Below are positions 12,873 through 25,895 of a stretch of DNA of 64,000 nucleotides, one piece after another. Within the stretch, counting starts at the first letter, position 1, and the number at the start of each line of letters is the position of its first letter. The notes under the pieces are model-generated. The model saw nothing but the letters and a program-made list of their open reading frames with translations. It was not told where the DNA came from and ran no database searches. The translations under genes and the position numbers were made by a program. The stretch comes from Polytrichum commune. Taxonomy: Eukaryota; Streptophyta; Polytrichopsida; Polytrichales; Polytrichaceae. The stretch lies in assembly GCA_950295325.1 (NCBI GenBank), contig OX485803.1:17980001-18044000 (forward strand). The letters run 5' to 3'.

Positions 12873-13238
12873 TTCATGAATCTTCCAAACCAAATGATTC
12901 TTGTATTCTCAACTTCTTTTCTCGCCTCGTCGTTTCGCATTCTTTGCCCCTTTTCGTTTCGCAACATCCGGTTGTTGGTGAGAGTCTCTGTACTTGGTTT
13001 AACAATAAAATCGATTTGGAAGTGAATTCGTGTGCCCACACACAACTCTCTGGTTCTCTAGTTCTACAGTGTGTTGATCCAATTTTGTAGCATGCCCGAG
13101 TTCTCTTACGAGGTTTTGGAACGGTTACTTGCATCAAGGCCTCTGGTGCATGACTCCACAAAAGACAATAGTATGTTTCGTTTTCATACTGTTACACCTT
13201 ACAATACATGAAACTGCATCAAATTCTTTGCAATCTTT

Positions 13239-13491
13239 AGAGTTATCCATTAACTCAACCGGAGTTTCAGTAGGGAGTTGGTTGTTTCGCATGCATGACT
13301 TCCCATGTTCGGTAAGTTCTGGGTGCATGCTTGGAGTTAATGTGGAGGTTTGAACGAAGGACATTCCATATTGGTTCATTGGGTACCAAACTCATTTTGG
13401 CAAATGACCAAAACTTATCAAACATGAAAAATCATGCATGCAAAACAACCAACTCCCTACTAAAACTCCGGTTGAGTTAATGGATAACTCT
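13239..13491. repeat. Fold-back repeat E, copy 1
   Basis: The ends are long inverted repeats: AGAGTTATCCATTAACTCAA on the left and its reverse complement at the right end. Similarity continues through ACCGGAGTTT and GGGAGTTGGTTGTTT for about 65 bp. A divergent copy with the same internal blocks (CCATGTTC.GTAAGTT, CATTC.A.ATTGGTTCAT) lies at 58500-58860. It is a MITE-like element of unknown superfamily. Confidence 0.65.
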
Positions 13492-14184
13492 TTTGTCTCC
13501 ACATATTATGATACACAAACTTCATTCAGATTCACACGAATTAGCTTCAGTCTTCATCACTTGAGTCATCTCCTACATAATCATAGAATTTGCAGGTGCT
13601 TACTGTGAGTGAACATAAAGTTTGACTTTGTGGGTTCCTTTACGAAACATAGAAGACGATTTGCTACATGAAACTTTCAAAGGAAAAAACCAATGCTCCT
13701 TTGTCTGTAATTTATGAGTATTTAGAAAAAACGATCCGAAACGTGACAATAGAAATAATCTTAGAATTCAAAACCGTTGGAAAATGTATCATTCTAGATA
13801 CCTGAAGATTGACAAAGCTTGTACACATATTACATTGCTTCACATGTTGTGTTATGCTATTGATGTAAACGCTATTGCTCCTTTGTCATTGCATCGCTCA
13901 TTAATGCATATTTGTATTGTTTGGACTTGTTTTCTTTCATATTGTCTTATACAATATTTCAATTGAAGGGTATGTTCCATGTTAGTTAGGGCTTTGGTTG
14001 TGAGCAATTCATTGTTGTATTTTGATTTGTTTCTTGATTGGAAGAGGTTGGAAACAATTTGGTTTGCATTGTATTGTATTGATTCAAATTATAATTGGTG
14101 TTGGTTACGAGTTACAATTAGCTTTTTGTTTGGTTAGGGTTATAGTTATAGTTTCTTCTTCTAATTCAATTTAGTATATTAGCT

Positions 14185-15194
14185 ATGCCTAGTTACTTGC
14201 ATAGATATAACCGCATAGATGATGCACTTCGCTCACAAATCATACATTATATTTTTAATGCCGGTTTATCTTATACTAACACAAGTGAACATTATAGTTA
14301 TCCTTGTGAGACTATCAGGAGCATAGCCATAGCCTTTGAGGGAGATGGTCAATTAATACCCAAATACAAAGTAAGTGTTCACTATCCAATTTTACAAGAT
14401 GAGCACTTCAATGGTTAGTAGAGAGGCTTCATGCAAATCCATACATCAACATAGAATCTCTTCATTGTCAATTGAATAAAGTTCTTCAGTTCCCACACCC
14501 TATATCTATAAGTTGTGTTTCAAAAGTCATACAAAGTCAAGTTGAATTTACCCTCAAGTTGATGCATTGTGAAACACATGATTAAGAACATCTTAGAGAG
14601 CATACAAAGTGGTGTCAAAAGTTTTCAGAGGTTGGTGGCAGTATGGTTGATGATGTATAAATGAACGAGGTTGGTTTCAGTGTACAGTTGACACATCTGT
14701 TTGAAAGGGCTCATTGAGGACAAAGATGCCAATGAATTTCTTAACTCAAAGGGGTCAAACTTTATATTTGGTGGTTGCAGTTGGTCGTGAAGGATGGGTG
14801 AATTAAGGAGACATTGCACAATATGTCACACTTGGTGCCTACAATATATGCAAGTTCTTAGAAATCATTCAGACCATGGTCATTACTAGCCTTGATGGAC
14901 AAAGGCTCATCTCATGAACAATGTCATATTTCACATATCTCGTCAATACAACAAGCTTTTGAAGATGTTGCACACATTTACTTATGTTTGCCATCATTTA
15001 GTCCATTTCTCAATGTTGCAAGATGGGTATTTGGACATATCAAAAACCATGTCCAATGGAATGATCTCCAAAATCACCAAACATTATTAAGTCACATTAA
15101 TGATGACGCCCAAACAATCATTGCACACATGGTCCAAGGTTGGATAAGAGAGTTCAATAGAAATTTGGTAGAGCTAGTTGTCGGGAGCAGTTAG
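14185..15194 (+). pseudogene. Decayed Tc1/mariner-type (IS630-related) transposase
   Basis: An N-terminal helix-turn-helix-like segment (14185-14400) has a LRSQIIHYIFNAGLSYTNTS pattern and ends in an ERLHANPYI-like stretch. A middle part contains MVDDV followed by NEVGFSVQLTHLF, where the first catalytic Asp region would lie. A C-terminal part (14892-15194) has YLCLPSFSPFLNVARWVFGHIK, the typical L-P-x-(Y/F)-S-P-x-L-N region before the last acidic residue of the DDE/DDD domain. The middle is broken by stops and frame changes, so the gene is inactive. No terminal inverted repeats were identified with confidence. Confidence 0.65.
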
Positions 15195-15499
15195 GAGAAT
15201 TTTGTACATGATGTTCCATCCTTTGTGAAATGAAGTTATACAGTTCATGAAATTGATTTTGTGAAGTTGTGATTTTGGGTACCAAATCGTGAAGTTGTTC
15301 ACAACATGTAGTGAAATTGGTTGAAAGGTCAAGTTAAATTGGTTGCCTATCTAGTGAACTTGAATTTGCAATTCCAATGAAATTGGTAGAACCTATCGCT
15401 AAATTGATTTATAAAATCATGAAATTGAGTTTGCTCCTTTTGTGAATTTATCTTACTAGAGGAGCATTTTGGCCTTGCATATCTTTCTTGCATGATTCT

Positions 15500-16001
15500 T
15501 ATGGTGTTTGTAAGAGTTGGAAACCATGTTCTTAATTCTAAGCAATAGGTTATCCGCAAAGCATGTTGAGAAGTCACATTTGAACAAAAAATTTATCCAC
15601 AAGTCCAAGGCACCTAATACCATCCCTTCTTGGAACATCCACAAAACTAAGAATATTGAGATCATTTTGAATTTTCCTTTGCATATCTCATTTATGACAA
15701 CCCCTTGTTACTTTATGTCTCTGAGAAGAAAAATATCATGGACAATGTGTAGGATTTTGCGGCCTCATATGATTTTGTATTGTGAAAGGATTGTCGGGGT
15801 TTCAACGAGTTGTCATTGTGTTCTTCAGTGTACTCATCCTTGACGGTACACTTTAAAGTCTAATTGTCTTTGTATTATAGTTTATTCCTCTTTATTGATT
15901 GGAATTAAATTTGGTCTTTAACCACTTAACATTGGTTTGTGCTTTGCAAACTCCTTGTTTCCACCTTATGTTGTATGTCCATTCAAATCCAAGGTTAGAG
16001 G
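15500..16001 (+). other. Degenerate coding-like stretch upstream of the methyltransferase-like ORF
   Basis: An open frame at 15517-15843 and sequence up to 16001 lie in the same orientation as the transposase upstream and the methyltransferase-like segment downstream. I cannot assign a domain. It may be the decayed N-terminal part of the ORF at 16002. Confidence 0.25.
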
Positions 16002-16441
16002 TTGGTTTTCAAAAGAAAGTGTGCAATGTCTGGGGTGGATGTGGAGACATTGGATGTATATTTTGATGTTAGATCCGTGAGCACTCACCTTATGAATGGG
16101 AAAGTGGCATGGAGAGGTGGTAGAGAAAACGACTTGGAATCAATGCAATTTTTGATTGAGGCTTTGACAACTTCCTCATCCATTGTACTTGATGCTTACA
16201 CATCTACAAGTTTATTTTTGACATATCCTCAAAATATATAATCTTTTTTGCTATGGAATGTTTCATGGCTTTTGCAAAATAATCAACTAAACATGTTTTG
16301 TCATTAGGTGCATCTATCCATACTTGCAAATGCAGTGGCCACCATCTAGTTGTGTACGAAGAGGACTTTGCATTATTTGAAGTTATTTTAGCCCCTTTGC
16401 ATGATCCAATGTCAACTCCCAATCGAAGGAGGTTGCCAATG
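16002..16441 (+). pseudogene. Methyltransferase-like fragment with a probable intron
   Basis: The frame from 16002 reads through WRGGRENDLESMQFLIEAL and then SSIVLDAYTSTS, which resembles motif I (VLDPFxGSG) of N4/N6-type DNA methyltransferases. It is interrupted at 16210-16317 by a 108-bp stretch beginning GTTTAT and ending CATTAG. Removing this stretch keeps the frame and continues into SGHHLVVYEEDFALF, matching the usual GRxxxGxE segment, and then EVILAPLHDP. The catalytic tetrapeptide is not visible in this piece. It sits about 0.8 kb downstream of the mariner relic in the same orientation. Visible: the motifs and an in-frame GT-AG interval. Inferred: methyltransferase ancestry. Confidence 0.4.
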
Positions 16442-18135
16442 CATATGAATGTCAAAATTGAAAATTTCATTTTAGAATAAAAGCCTTCATTGGAATACTT
16501 GTTTGAGTAATTTGGTATATGTGTACGAGGAGTTGAGGTGTTATACAACCCTCAAAGCAACATATGATTCTAGAATCAATTGTTTTCAAGGTAAAGTGTT
16601 AATTATTTCATTAAAAAACATTGTCACTTACAACTTGAAGGCACAAATGTGCATATAAAGCCATCAGAACTTTTGAAACATACAATATACGTGTAGGAAC
16701 ACATGTATTGTATTGGGAATAAATAATTTGATGAAATATCATCCTCAATACATCATTAAAGAGAAGTGTGAATCGATGCACATTTGTTGACATAGTTGGT
16801 GACACTATGACACTATTAGGAAATGTGGGCATAAGACATGACCCAATTTACAAGTGTTGAGTCCAATCTATTAACTTGACACTCATAAATAAGACCATGT
16901 CTTATTAACCACTTGTGTCAATGGGAAATGTGTTTTAGATCACACAATCCTAATAGCGCAATGACAATTGGACAACATGGTGGACAATATAATTAACCAC
17001 ATGCAAGGTGGAGGCAGATGGGCCACACTACGAACTTGTTGGAAGGAACTAAAGAACATCCCAATCTTCCAATCTTACCAATTTGTGACTCTTATGCATG
17101 GGCCTGACCGAGTGCAACGTAGTACAAACCAAGATGCAATAACAATCATGTTCAAAGTGTGGGAGTAAAGGTTGGATTTGCTGCACTTAAACCAATGGAC
17201 TTCACTTTGGTCCTAAGAACAACATCACAAGTGTTCATTCTATACCCACAAGTATGTAAGTTATGCACATGTAGGTAACACCTAGAAAGTTTGGTGTCCA
17301 TTTCTAAGCACTACACTAAACATATGATTTAGTGTGACATTGAAATTGGTGTGCCATGTTAACTAGAGTGGTCCTTGTGACTTGTCATGAAGGATAAAGT
17401 GTAAATCTCACACCATCTCTGTTTCCACTTAGTGATTGCAAGACAATTAATGTGGGTCAATGATGCATGTTGTGAACCATGCTAAGTAAGATGTTTAAGA
17501 TGGATTTACATCAAAGAACCATGTGCAAGAAACTTAGGGTCCCCAAAACCCTTAATGACCCTTATTTTTGGACTCAAAATTGGACCCAACTTAAGAAGCG
17601 GTTTCTCAAACGCCGGAGAAATACTTTCTTGAGTGGGGACTATCAAGATTTCGACAGGAAAGTGATGCCATGTAAGTGCCACTTTATTTTCACATCATAC
17701 CACATGCTGAACGAGATCTCACACGAGATCTTGAGCTAGGTCTTCAACGAGATCTTAAACCAGATCTTACCACTTTGAGGATGTGCATACGAGGACCTGG
17801 CTGGGCCTCAAATCTCATCCCTTCCGTTTGTCCTGTTATGCTCGCCCATCTCGTCATCGCCGCTCACGTCCTCGATGCAATCAATCTCTGTCATCTCCGA
17901 CGTCCACATTTCTCAAATTCCTCTCTTCACTACACACTGCTTACACTCCCTCTATTCCTTCTCAAAAATTTCAATTACGTCATAACTCAATTGAGCTACT
18001 TTTGCCATATTGTTCGATGTCGAGGCCTCTGGCAATGGCACAATGACGCGTCCATCATTTGCAAGGGCGTGACGGCAATTGCGCAAAATCTCAGAAGAAG
18101 GAAAACAGAAATCTGTGGACTAAGTTACTAGTACA
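16442..18135. other. Intergenic, repeat debris
   Basis: No supported gene. Stretches around 17320-17470 resemble 53090-53220 in the last SIL1-side intergenic/intron region (shared GTGCCATGTTAA or TGCCATGTTAAT, and TGATTGCAAGACAA). Reading frames at 17676-18131 overlap in two frames and have no recognised domain. Confidence 0.4.
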
Positions 18136-18623
18136 TACAAAAATCTGAGACCGAGTGCTTGAAGGGCTTGGAGTTCATTGTAGACAGACGCTCACTCTGC
18201 GTTTCGTTTTTGGCCATAGCCAGTATGTAGATTCAACACCGGAGGCTAGGGCTTCACGGGCTTTAGCTTGGAATTTTTCTTCCTGTGATGCAAAGATTAT
18301 CATGGTGATGTGAGATGAGCATAAAAGAATGTCGCCATTTTTATCATGTTCATTATTTGCACAAAGAAGGATGCAAGCTCATGGATATGGAACTCTGGCG
18401 ATGGCGGTTGATGATGTCTCTTCTCTATTTTGCGCCTTCTGCGTAAGTAGTAAGTATAGGTTATAGACAAATTTTTATATAAAATGGCAATTGACTTCTG
18501 CTAGCTTTGTCAATCACGTTATGTCGGATCTTGCGTAGAGTCTAGTAGCTTTTTCTTATTCTTCCTTATTCTCTTCCTTTCTTTGAGAGACCTAAGATTC
18601 TGCAAACATTTGCAACGTTATCT
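18136..18623 (+). promoter_or_regulatory. Putative promoter and 5' leader of the CSK-like gene
   Basis: The stretch between the last repeat debris and the ATG at 18624 is less AT-biased than the flanks. Its last 80 bases are pyrimidine-rich (TTCTTATTCTTCC, CTCTTCCTTTC), as plant 5' leaders often are. No TATA box could be assigned with confidence. Confidence 0.4.
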
Positions 18624-20952
18624 ATGGAGACTGCGACAACGAGTTCGACTTACCAGCTCTCTCATTCTTCGCTAGGGTTAGTGATAAAGAATGTACAGAC
18701 TGTTCCAAATTCTGTCAAAGTTTGTTGTGTACTCAAAATTGCGCGCAAACCGAAGTCCTATTCTCTCAGGATTCAGTGTTTCCAGGCACAACCGCTATAT
18801 CAGCCGAAATCAGTAGTCCCAGTAGTGTATGCTGCAGAGGGAGATGATGACAATTTTTGCTCAATCCAATCAGTATCATCAGACACATCAACGTCGAAAG
18901 TGCCAGAAAATTTCCTACATAAAGCGGAGGATCTTCCTACTTCAGCTTTGGCGGTAGCAGACGTGATTGGCACAGGGTTTACTGCTGTAAGGAAAGCCGA
19001 GGATTCGACGCACTTGTTATCAGCTGCCAGTGCTGAATTTCTGGCTCTTTGCACAGAGCAGCTTGGTCTCTGTGAGGAGCTTATAGGCCCTGCTGCCAAA
19101 TTTACGGTACAATTCTTGAACCTCCCTTTTATTGTATCCATCCACTATTGCAGCTGAATTGGATTTAAGAAATACCTGGAATACTTACTTCTGTTCTTGT
19201 GAGGAGTGTGCAGTTCTTTTGCTGTTTTGTGTTGTGGAACTCCCTACATGGTCTGCAGGATTGGCTGAAGAGCATGCCCATGATGTTGCTATGATGTTTG
19301 ATGCTGATGTTGCCACCAGCGTGAATTATGTTGTTGCTTCATCTTCAAGTTGGTCTAAGTCTATATGTAATCCAGACACGGGCATCTTGAGAATAAGAGC
19401 CCCACGAATACTGCTACCTCCTTTCAAATTGAACACCGCACCTATCTCCCTCAAGGGCAAGCCCTAGGTTCGCAAGGTTCGCACATGATTTGTTGAAAAT
19501 ATCCTGTGCTTCTGAATACCCCACTATGATTGGGTGGACCATAGGTGTGGACCAGAACCGGATATCAATTGCTATGAAGGTCACCCATTCGAGTACTATT
19601 CCAACCTTAAGCGGCTTAACCTCGGAGTTCCCATGGAATCCGGGTCAAGACCTTGGGTGTAAAGTCACTCCCTTCAACAACGTGCTATCTGCAAGTGCTG
19701 CATACTATAGAGATGTATCCTGCAGTTTCATGAAAACTCAGCAGTTCCTCACATCTGGCTCGTAGCAGAGTACAAATTAACCATGCAGCTGAAGCAAAGT
19801 CTCTGTTATTCTTTGGCTGATCATGTAATAGAATGGAGCAGACTCATTAGCCATTAGCGTGCAGATGAATGTACAATTTAATCATAAAGACATGAGTTGA
19901 TTCAGGACTGATTAGTTGACACAGTCGAGTTGCATCTTATGCCGGTGTGGCCATTGGCAGGTGTACATCAGGCCTGCTGAAAGTTACAGCACAGGGCAAT
20001 TGGAGTTCCATTGCATGGCAGTTTACCCGAGCCAACAAGAAGAGCTGCTGGTGCTGAAGCAAACTGATTCTCTTGTGTCTGTTACTTTGGCTGAGGGAGA
20101 ATTGATCAAGCAAGAGGTTCGTTGGGGGTCCATGTCTCAGCACCATACTCTCACCTGATTCTGAGTTTGATATCTCCCATAAGATTCACCCTATATACAG
20201 TCATCTATTCGAACAAATAACTGCTAGTATTGTCATGAACTAATACATGAATGGAATTTGAGGTGCTGTACAGAGTTGAAAGGATGAAAGTGAGTATCCT
20301 TCAAGATAGTGAAGGTGGAAGAAAAAATGATCAGCTTCTTTGGATTTGTATCCACTTTATACCGAACATTAATTGTTCATGACCTGCAATATAAAGTCAC
20401 GAGGTTTGCAAATCCTTTATTTTATGAAACAGTAGTACATGTGTAAGAACGATCACATGCTTGAAGAAATACATCATAAGTGTCAAATCACAAGGTGTGC
20501 AACCTCTGGAATAAATATTCATTCTTACAAAAGTCAGAGTGCAGTCATTGTCATATGACGAATTTCCAGTTCATAAACAAGAAGAGTAATTGACAGTAGT
20601 TATTGGTGATGCATGCCTTGTAGTTTTCTGATGTGAATGATTGCAGGTTGTGGAGGTGGCAAGTATCTCAGCAATCATACTACCAATGGTGAAAGATTCG
20701 TTTCTTATAGGGCTATTAGTAGTAGAAGGTGTAGCAAAGCCCCGAAAGTCAGCAAAGGTAAAGCCAGTGAAACCTGTATGGCCTCCAAGGAAAAGTACAT
20801 CGGAGGTCATCTCAGCTCTCAGTAAACAGCAACTTACAGAGCTTGCAAAAGTTGCACGGTCTTTGGCTCTAGCATGTGTTATGGACCAGGTGAGGTGGTC
20901 TCCTCATCTTTACTTCTTGTGGTCATACTACTTTCAAGATGATTATCTGTGT

Positions 20953-20985
<33 letters not shown>

Positions 20986-23900
20986 CATATACACATATTT
21001 TGCAAGAACTGAAAATATTGGAGATGAATCAAATATCATGAAAGCTGGAACCTGTTTCTTCCAACCATATTCTGCTAGTATGGGTGCAAGATAACATCCA
21101 GACTAACTTCTAAAATGTCCACACTATTCTAGTCTGAGAAGCATTGGCAGTATAGATCGGTTTGGCCTTTGTGCACACAAATTGAAATGAAGGGTGTAGA
21201 TTTCATGCAACATTTTTAGATTGTCATACACAGGAATGGTTGACCAAATAGAGTACACATAGTAAGTTGTTCTTAGTGGAGTCATGTAATCTAGGTACAA
21301 TTCAAGTATTCAAAGGAAACTCTACTGATTCAAATGCGGAATTTGATTTGGCAGAGAGCATTATTGCTGCAGAAATCAACAATGCAGAAAGGTGATCAAA
21401 TTGATGGCCTTCTGGAGCAAGTGAGACTACCCACTATATAGCTACCATACCCTTTCCTAACAAGTATTTCCTATTTTCCCCTTTCCTAACATTTGCCTGT
21501 CCGAGCCTTCTGAGCTTACAGTGGGTTGTATATTCTCTGGGTGAAGGCACAAGGACCTCTGCAAGCAGTGAGAACATTAGGGCAACTGCTCCTTCCGCAC
21601 TTAAAGAGAGGCGAGGTTTCAATTTATACCCTTCCCTCATTGTGATTTTTATATAATGTTGTGGATGCCATTTTCAGTTTATGGGATTTGCAAGATGATG
21701 GCTGTGCACATAATCTCATTTACCAAAGTTTCAACAGAAAAAAGCACCTGTCTCATTGAACCCAGATTTCTCTCAATTTCAGTTTCACAAACAAGTCATA
21801 CTTGAATATCGCACACTATTTAGTAATCATTACTATTTTTATCCTTATCAAAGGGTAGTGGTTCTGCTTATGAGGGTTGCGTCCTGGGTATTGTCATTAT
21901 TAACGAACCAGCTCTATTGAGTGTTCTAGTAAGCCGAAATTTGAAGGTAGTATGATCCCATCATCCAATGAGAAGGAAAAGATGATTAAGTGCTTGTCTA
22001 CACCATGTCTCTGTAAAAGAAACCAAATCACATTCTTCAATTAAATCGTGACGACTTTATTGCAGAAGATGTAAGGTCTGGGCTAGGCACACCAATGCAT
22101 TTTAGTGCTTGTCAGGATCAACACTTCTCCTTGGAAGTTCTAGGGCTGTTTCATTGGAGTTGTCATGTGGTTTGTCATGTAGAAGTAGTTGTCTCTCCCT
22201 AGCTCTTGAACTTAGGGGTGTGAGTCTTCAGATCTCACGAGACTTTGTTGAAGATATCATGGTGCAAGGAGCCCGTATGAAGGACGTGCTTCAACAGCTA
22301 CACAATGTGGCCCAGGTCCAATACCACTCTTCTGTCAACTTGCTCAGATGCATATCTGCTTGATGTGTTCTAGGGGACAATTGTTTTATTGGCTTTTGTT
22401 CAGATGGTTTAGGAGGTTTCCTAAGTTCTTTAGGAGATTTGAGTTTCAAATTATGATGCATGCTAAAATTGTAACATATTGAAAGGACATACTTTTTCAG
22501 ATAGCTGTATGGTTTGATGGATGCTTACGGTTGGTCATCAACTCTAAAGGTCAAGTAAGTCCAGCCTGGGCCTAATACAGGGCCAAATACGATATCTTCA
22601 TGGGCTTGCCACAAGTACCACAAATTTGTGAGAGACCCTCATATTCTTCAGAGAATATACCATGCTCCATAGATGCCACTGTAGGGTATGCAGGGGTACC
22701 TTGTCGCATCCAGGGGTATACGCAATACACCAATGGCCTTCATGGGCTCAATAACAGGGACCTAATCTATTGCTGGTTACTTCCAAGTGGATCAGAAGTT
22801 GAAGTTTTCTAGACATATTTGTATGCAGAGTGGTCCCAACATATTTCAACCTAGTGAAGATTTGGAAGGGGGTTACCCAAAGGAGTTATCAGAGCCAGAC
22901 TGTGTGCCACAAGGTTATGTTGATAACTGTGACGTCACTCAGAAACAAGGATTGCTGCCTGCTGCTTACTTGGAAGGCCAAGACTTTGAAGCCCCAATGC
23001 CACCACTTGCACTTGCTCCACTACCCCAGTATGATAACACCAGGTAAACCAGAACATTTCAGGTCTTCATCCTGTGCACCACATTATTCAAGGACTGTGA
23101 GATTATCAGTAAGATATTGTAATATAGATAATCATTTGCTTTATGACTACACTGATCATGTTAAAGAGGGTGCGCAGATGTATAATGTGGCCCACAGTAT
23201 AAACCGTCACGTAGGAATATAGTGTGCAACCCTAGGTACACTTGTCATGCATCCATGATACAGCCACCTCCTTCCTCTAGGTTGGAATTTTGTCAAATGC
23301 ACACTACTTTCAAGCCAATAGAAATCCTGTAACCTGCAATTTGGACCTCTGATTCAAATATTGTGGGTTTGTAAATAGTGTGCACTCATAAGATTAGCCC
23401 CAAAGTCTTTAGTGTGGAAATAAGCTCTACAGTGTGGTCCATAGTTTTTATCATATTCAGTGCAGCTGTTGGAATTTGCCAACCTCTTGTGAATGCCACT
23501 GCTTGAAGTATTGATTTGCTTAAGACTCTTGTGGATGTAGACCATGTGATGTAGCTGAAGTTTTGCGATTGTTGGGACAAGCAGCAAACGGGCTAGCAAA
23601 TCAGAGGGGCCAAAAGCTTCAGATTACATCGTGCTCTCCACTATATGCAGCAGTTGATGCAGACAGTCTTCGCCGTGCCTGCAGCCATCTTCTTGAGACT
23701 GCTTTGCAACATACACCAAAAGGTGGATATGTGAGGACTGATGCAATGAGGGCACCTGGAGGTGGGGTTCTTATTATTATAGAGGACAATGGGACAGACA
23801 TATTGGTAATTGCTACATCTCATACTTTTTGCATACTCTTTATAACACCAGATATATGCAATCTTTTGATGATAGCCATTATTTTAATCTGTAAGTGTCA

Positions 23901-24647
23901 GAGGGCCTCACCACGCATAAAATTATGTATTTGAGCCATTTTAAGCTAATTGGCCCTATCTAAAATGAACTCATTCTTCAAGTGCGCTTTTCAAATAGGT
24001 TGAATATTAATTGAAGATTTGAGTCCAAATATACATCCTGTGTGCCCTTGGATACATATACTACTCAGTATTGTGATCATCAATGTGACATATGTATATA
24101 TTTTTATTTTCTCTTTGACATAAGATAATCTACTAAATGAAGTTTCACACCCATAAATATATTTAAAGACTTGGGGAGGCTTGTAGAAATTGTGTATATT
24201 AGTTGTACATTGAACCCCTTGGTCCTTTAAGGGTCAAAACCTGGGCCTAGATTGCACCATTTCCAAGTGTGTGAATGCTTTAATTGTGTGACCAACAATT
24301 GTCACAAACATTGAAGCGCTTCAGATTGGTATTTAGGTGGTCCATGGGAGACAGTCCAATCTACCCCTGAAAAGCTTTGTACTGATAGGTCATTGATCAT
24401 GGTTCTTGCCATGCAGATGCAGGGCCGTGGTTCGGGTCCCGCAAAACCTGGATGGAGGGGTACAGACTTGGAACATGCACTTGTGGAAGAGGATGTTGAG
24501 TTTATCCGAGATATTGTCGAGCTGCAACTGGGTGGTGTCCTTCGGATTCAATCCCCTCATTTACAAAATGCTCTCCCAGGAGCTGGTGGCTCTCATGTTG
24601 AAATATGGCTTCCTGCTGTCCCCAATTCTGATGACTGTCATGATTAA
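18624..24647 (+). CDS. CSK: Chloroplast sensor kinase (CSK)-like protein
   Basis: Modelled from nine exons: 18624-19106, 19961-20116, 20647-20889, 21355-21420, 21547-21615, 22232-22315, 22829-23043, 23541-23805 and 24417-24647. All junctions are GT-AG, phases match, and the total is 603 residues, close to the known plant CSK length. Residues 1 to about 60 are Ser/Thr- and base-rich with almost no acids, like a plastid transit peptide. About 105-290 corresponds to the GAF-like sensor region. At 315-321 the H-box position reads EQAQGPL, with Glu where active kinases have His, a feature known in land-plant CSK. A HATPase-like domain follows, with PCDVAEVL from 440, EDNGTD at 520-525 and GAGGSHVEIWLP from 582. 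CSK couples plastoquinone redox state to plastid transcription. The exon 9 region between MQGRGSG and the GAGG motif is divergent. The start is the first ATG after the leader. Confidence 0.85.
20952..20980. repeat. (AC)n microsatellite in CSK intron 3
   Basis: About 13 AC units lie just downstream of the exon 3 donor, followed by an AT/AC mixed tract. Confidence 0.85.
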
Positions 24648-25462
24648 AGCATCTTTGTAGGATTATGAGAGTTATTTGTAGGGAACCACTTGAGAGCCAG
24701 ACGGTTGTTTTTGTCTATACCTCTTATCATATCAGCAACTACTGTGTGGTAAAGATAGATAATCAACAAGTTGAACTACTTTTCAAAGTGGATTAGTCAT
24801 CCTTTTGGGTGAAATGTCCAGTGGCTCAATTGTGCCATCAACTATGTATTACAAATCTTACTACAACATATAGGAGTTTTATGTGATTGGCGAATACTAA
24901 TGAGTTGTGTGATGAATTGGAGGAAAGATGTAGAGGTCTATGTAGAGGTGCTAGCCTCCCTTGGTGTTGTGAATGTTCTGTACCCCCTTCTTTCTATGAA
25001 CCGCTCTAGGAAATTGACGAATTGTAAATCAAATCAATGAATTTGGCCAAACCCCTAGAGGAATGTACTCTCATAATTAATACCAATTCAATAAAGGAAA
25101 GATTATTTCATTCTTCTTTGACTTGCTTTCAGACAATGGCATTACTTATGTATCAATATCTGGGGTGAAAATAATTGATTTGGTCATATTCCTTAGTTGA
25201 GCAATTACAGATGAACCGGTAGATTCAGAAGAAACTGGTTCAAATTCAAGACTTCAGGAAATACACCCATCCATTTAGAATTATTTACAGAATATTCCTC
25301 AATCCAATAAAGGAAAGCCAAAAGATGTCAATATGTAACCGGTTGGTCTTGGAAACGCTAGAATCTCAACCGATTATGCCCAAAAATCTCTGTGGACATT
25401 GCTATGAAGTTTCTCATTGAAGTATAATCAAGGTCAAGTTGACATAAATTGGAATCATGCCA
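24648..25462. other. CSK 3' flank and repeat debris
   Basis: The first few hundred bases probably hold the CSK 3' UTR. A block at 25310-25440 resembles part of 6470-6570. No other gene seen. Confidence 0.4.
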
Positions 25463-25895
25463 CATAACATTAAGTAGCAATGCTAGGAGGGTACCCTTTG
25501 AGTACCCACAATATTACCTCAACAAGAAGGGAAAAGCTTGCGAAGCAAGGGTGAATGAATGGATAAGTAATCAAATATAGTAGCTTCAAAAAGATATCAA
25601 AGAGGTTTCCAATGTGGGTGTCAGGAGACTTTTCCAAAAGTGCAACTACCTTTTTGACCTCACCAACTTTCCCATTGCTTTATAGCTATTTAGATTCGTT
25701 TAGATCATAATTTAGCCTAGATTAAAACCTTTACCATCACTTGGCATTAGTTTTGTCCTAGAAATTGACATAATTAATTCTAAGCATTGAAAGTAATTAC
25801 CCAAATAAATTAAAAATAGCCTAAGTAAAACTTAGAAGTAGTGCTACCTTTGCTCTTGAAAGAGCATCATTCCGGGCTTGGTACTTAATGTTATG
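25463..25895. repeat. MITE-like repeat F, copy 1
   Basis: A 433-bp element starts CATAACATTAAGTAGCAA and ends in a near reverse complement (GTACTTAATGTTATG). A second copy lies at 43344-43814 in the same orientation with about 90% identity by eye. Both contain TTAA close to each end. The target duplication is not clear. The superfamily is unassigned. Confidence 0.7.

Noticed and set aside
17676-18131. 151-codon frame upstream of CSK
   Set aside because: A second frame of 87 codons overlaps it, and there is no domain, leader or splice structure to support it.
19253-19765. Open frames inside CSK intron 1 as an extra exon
   Set aside because: Exons 1 and 2 join in phase and the total length already fits the family, so an extra exon is not needed.
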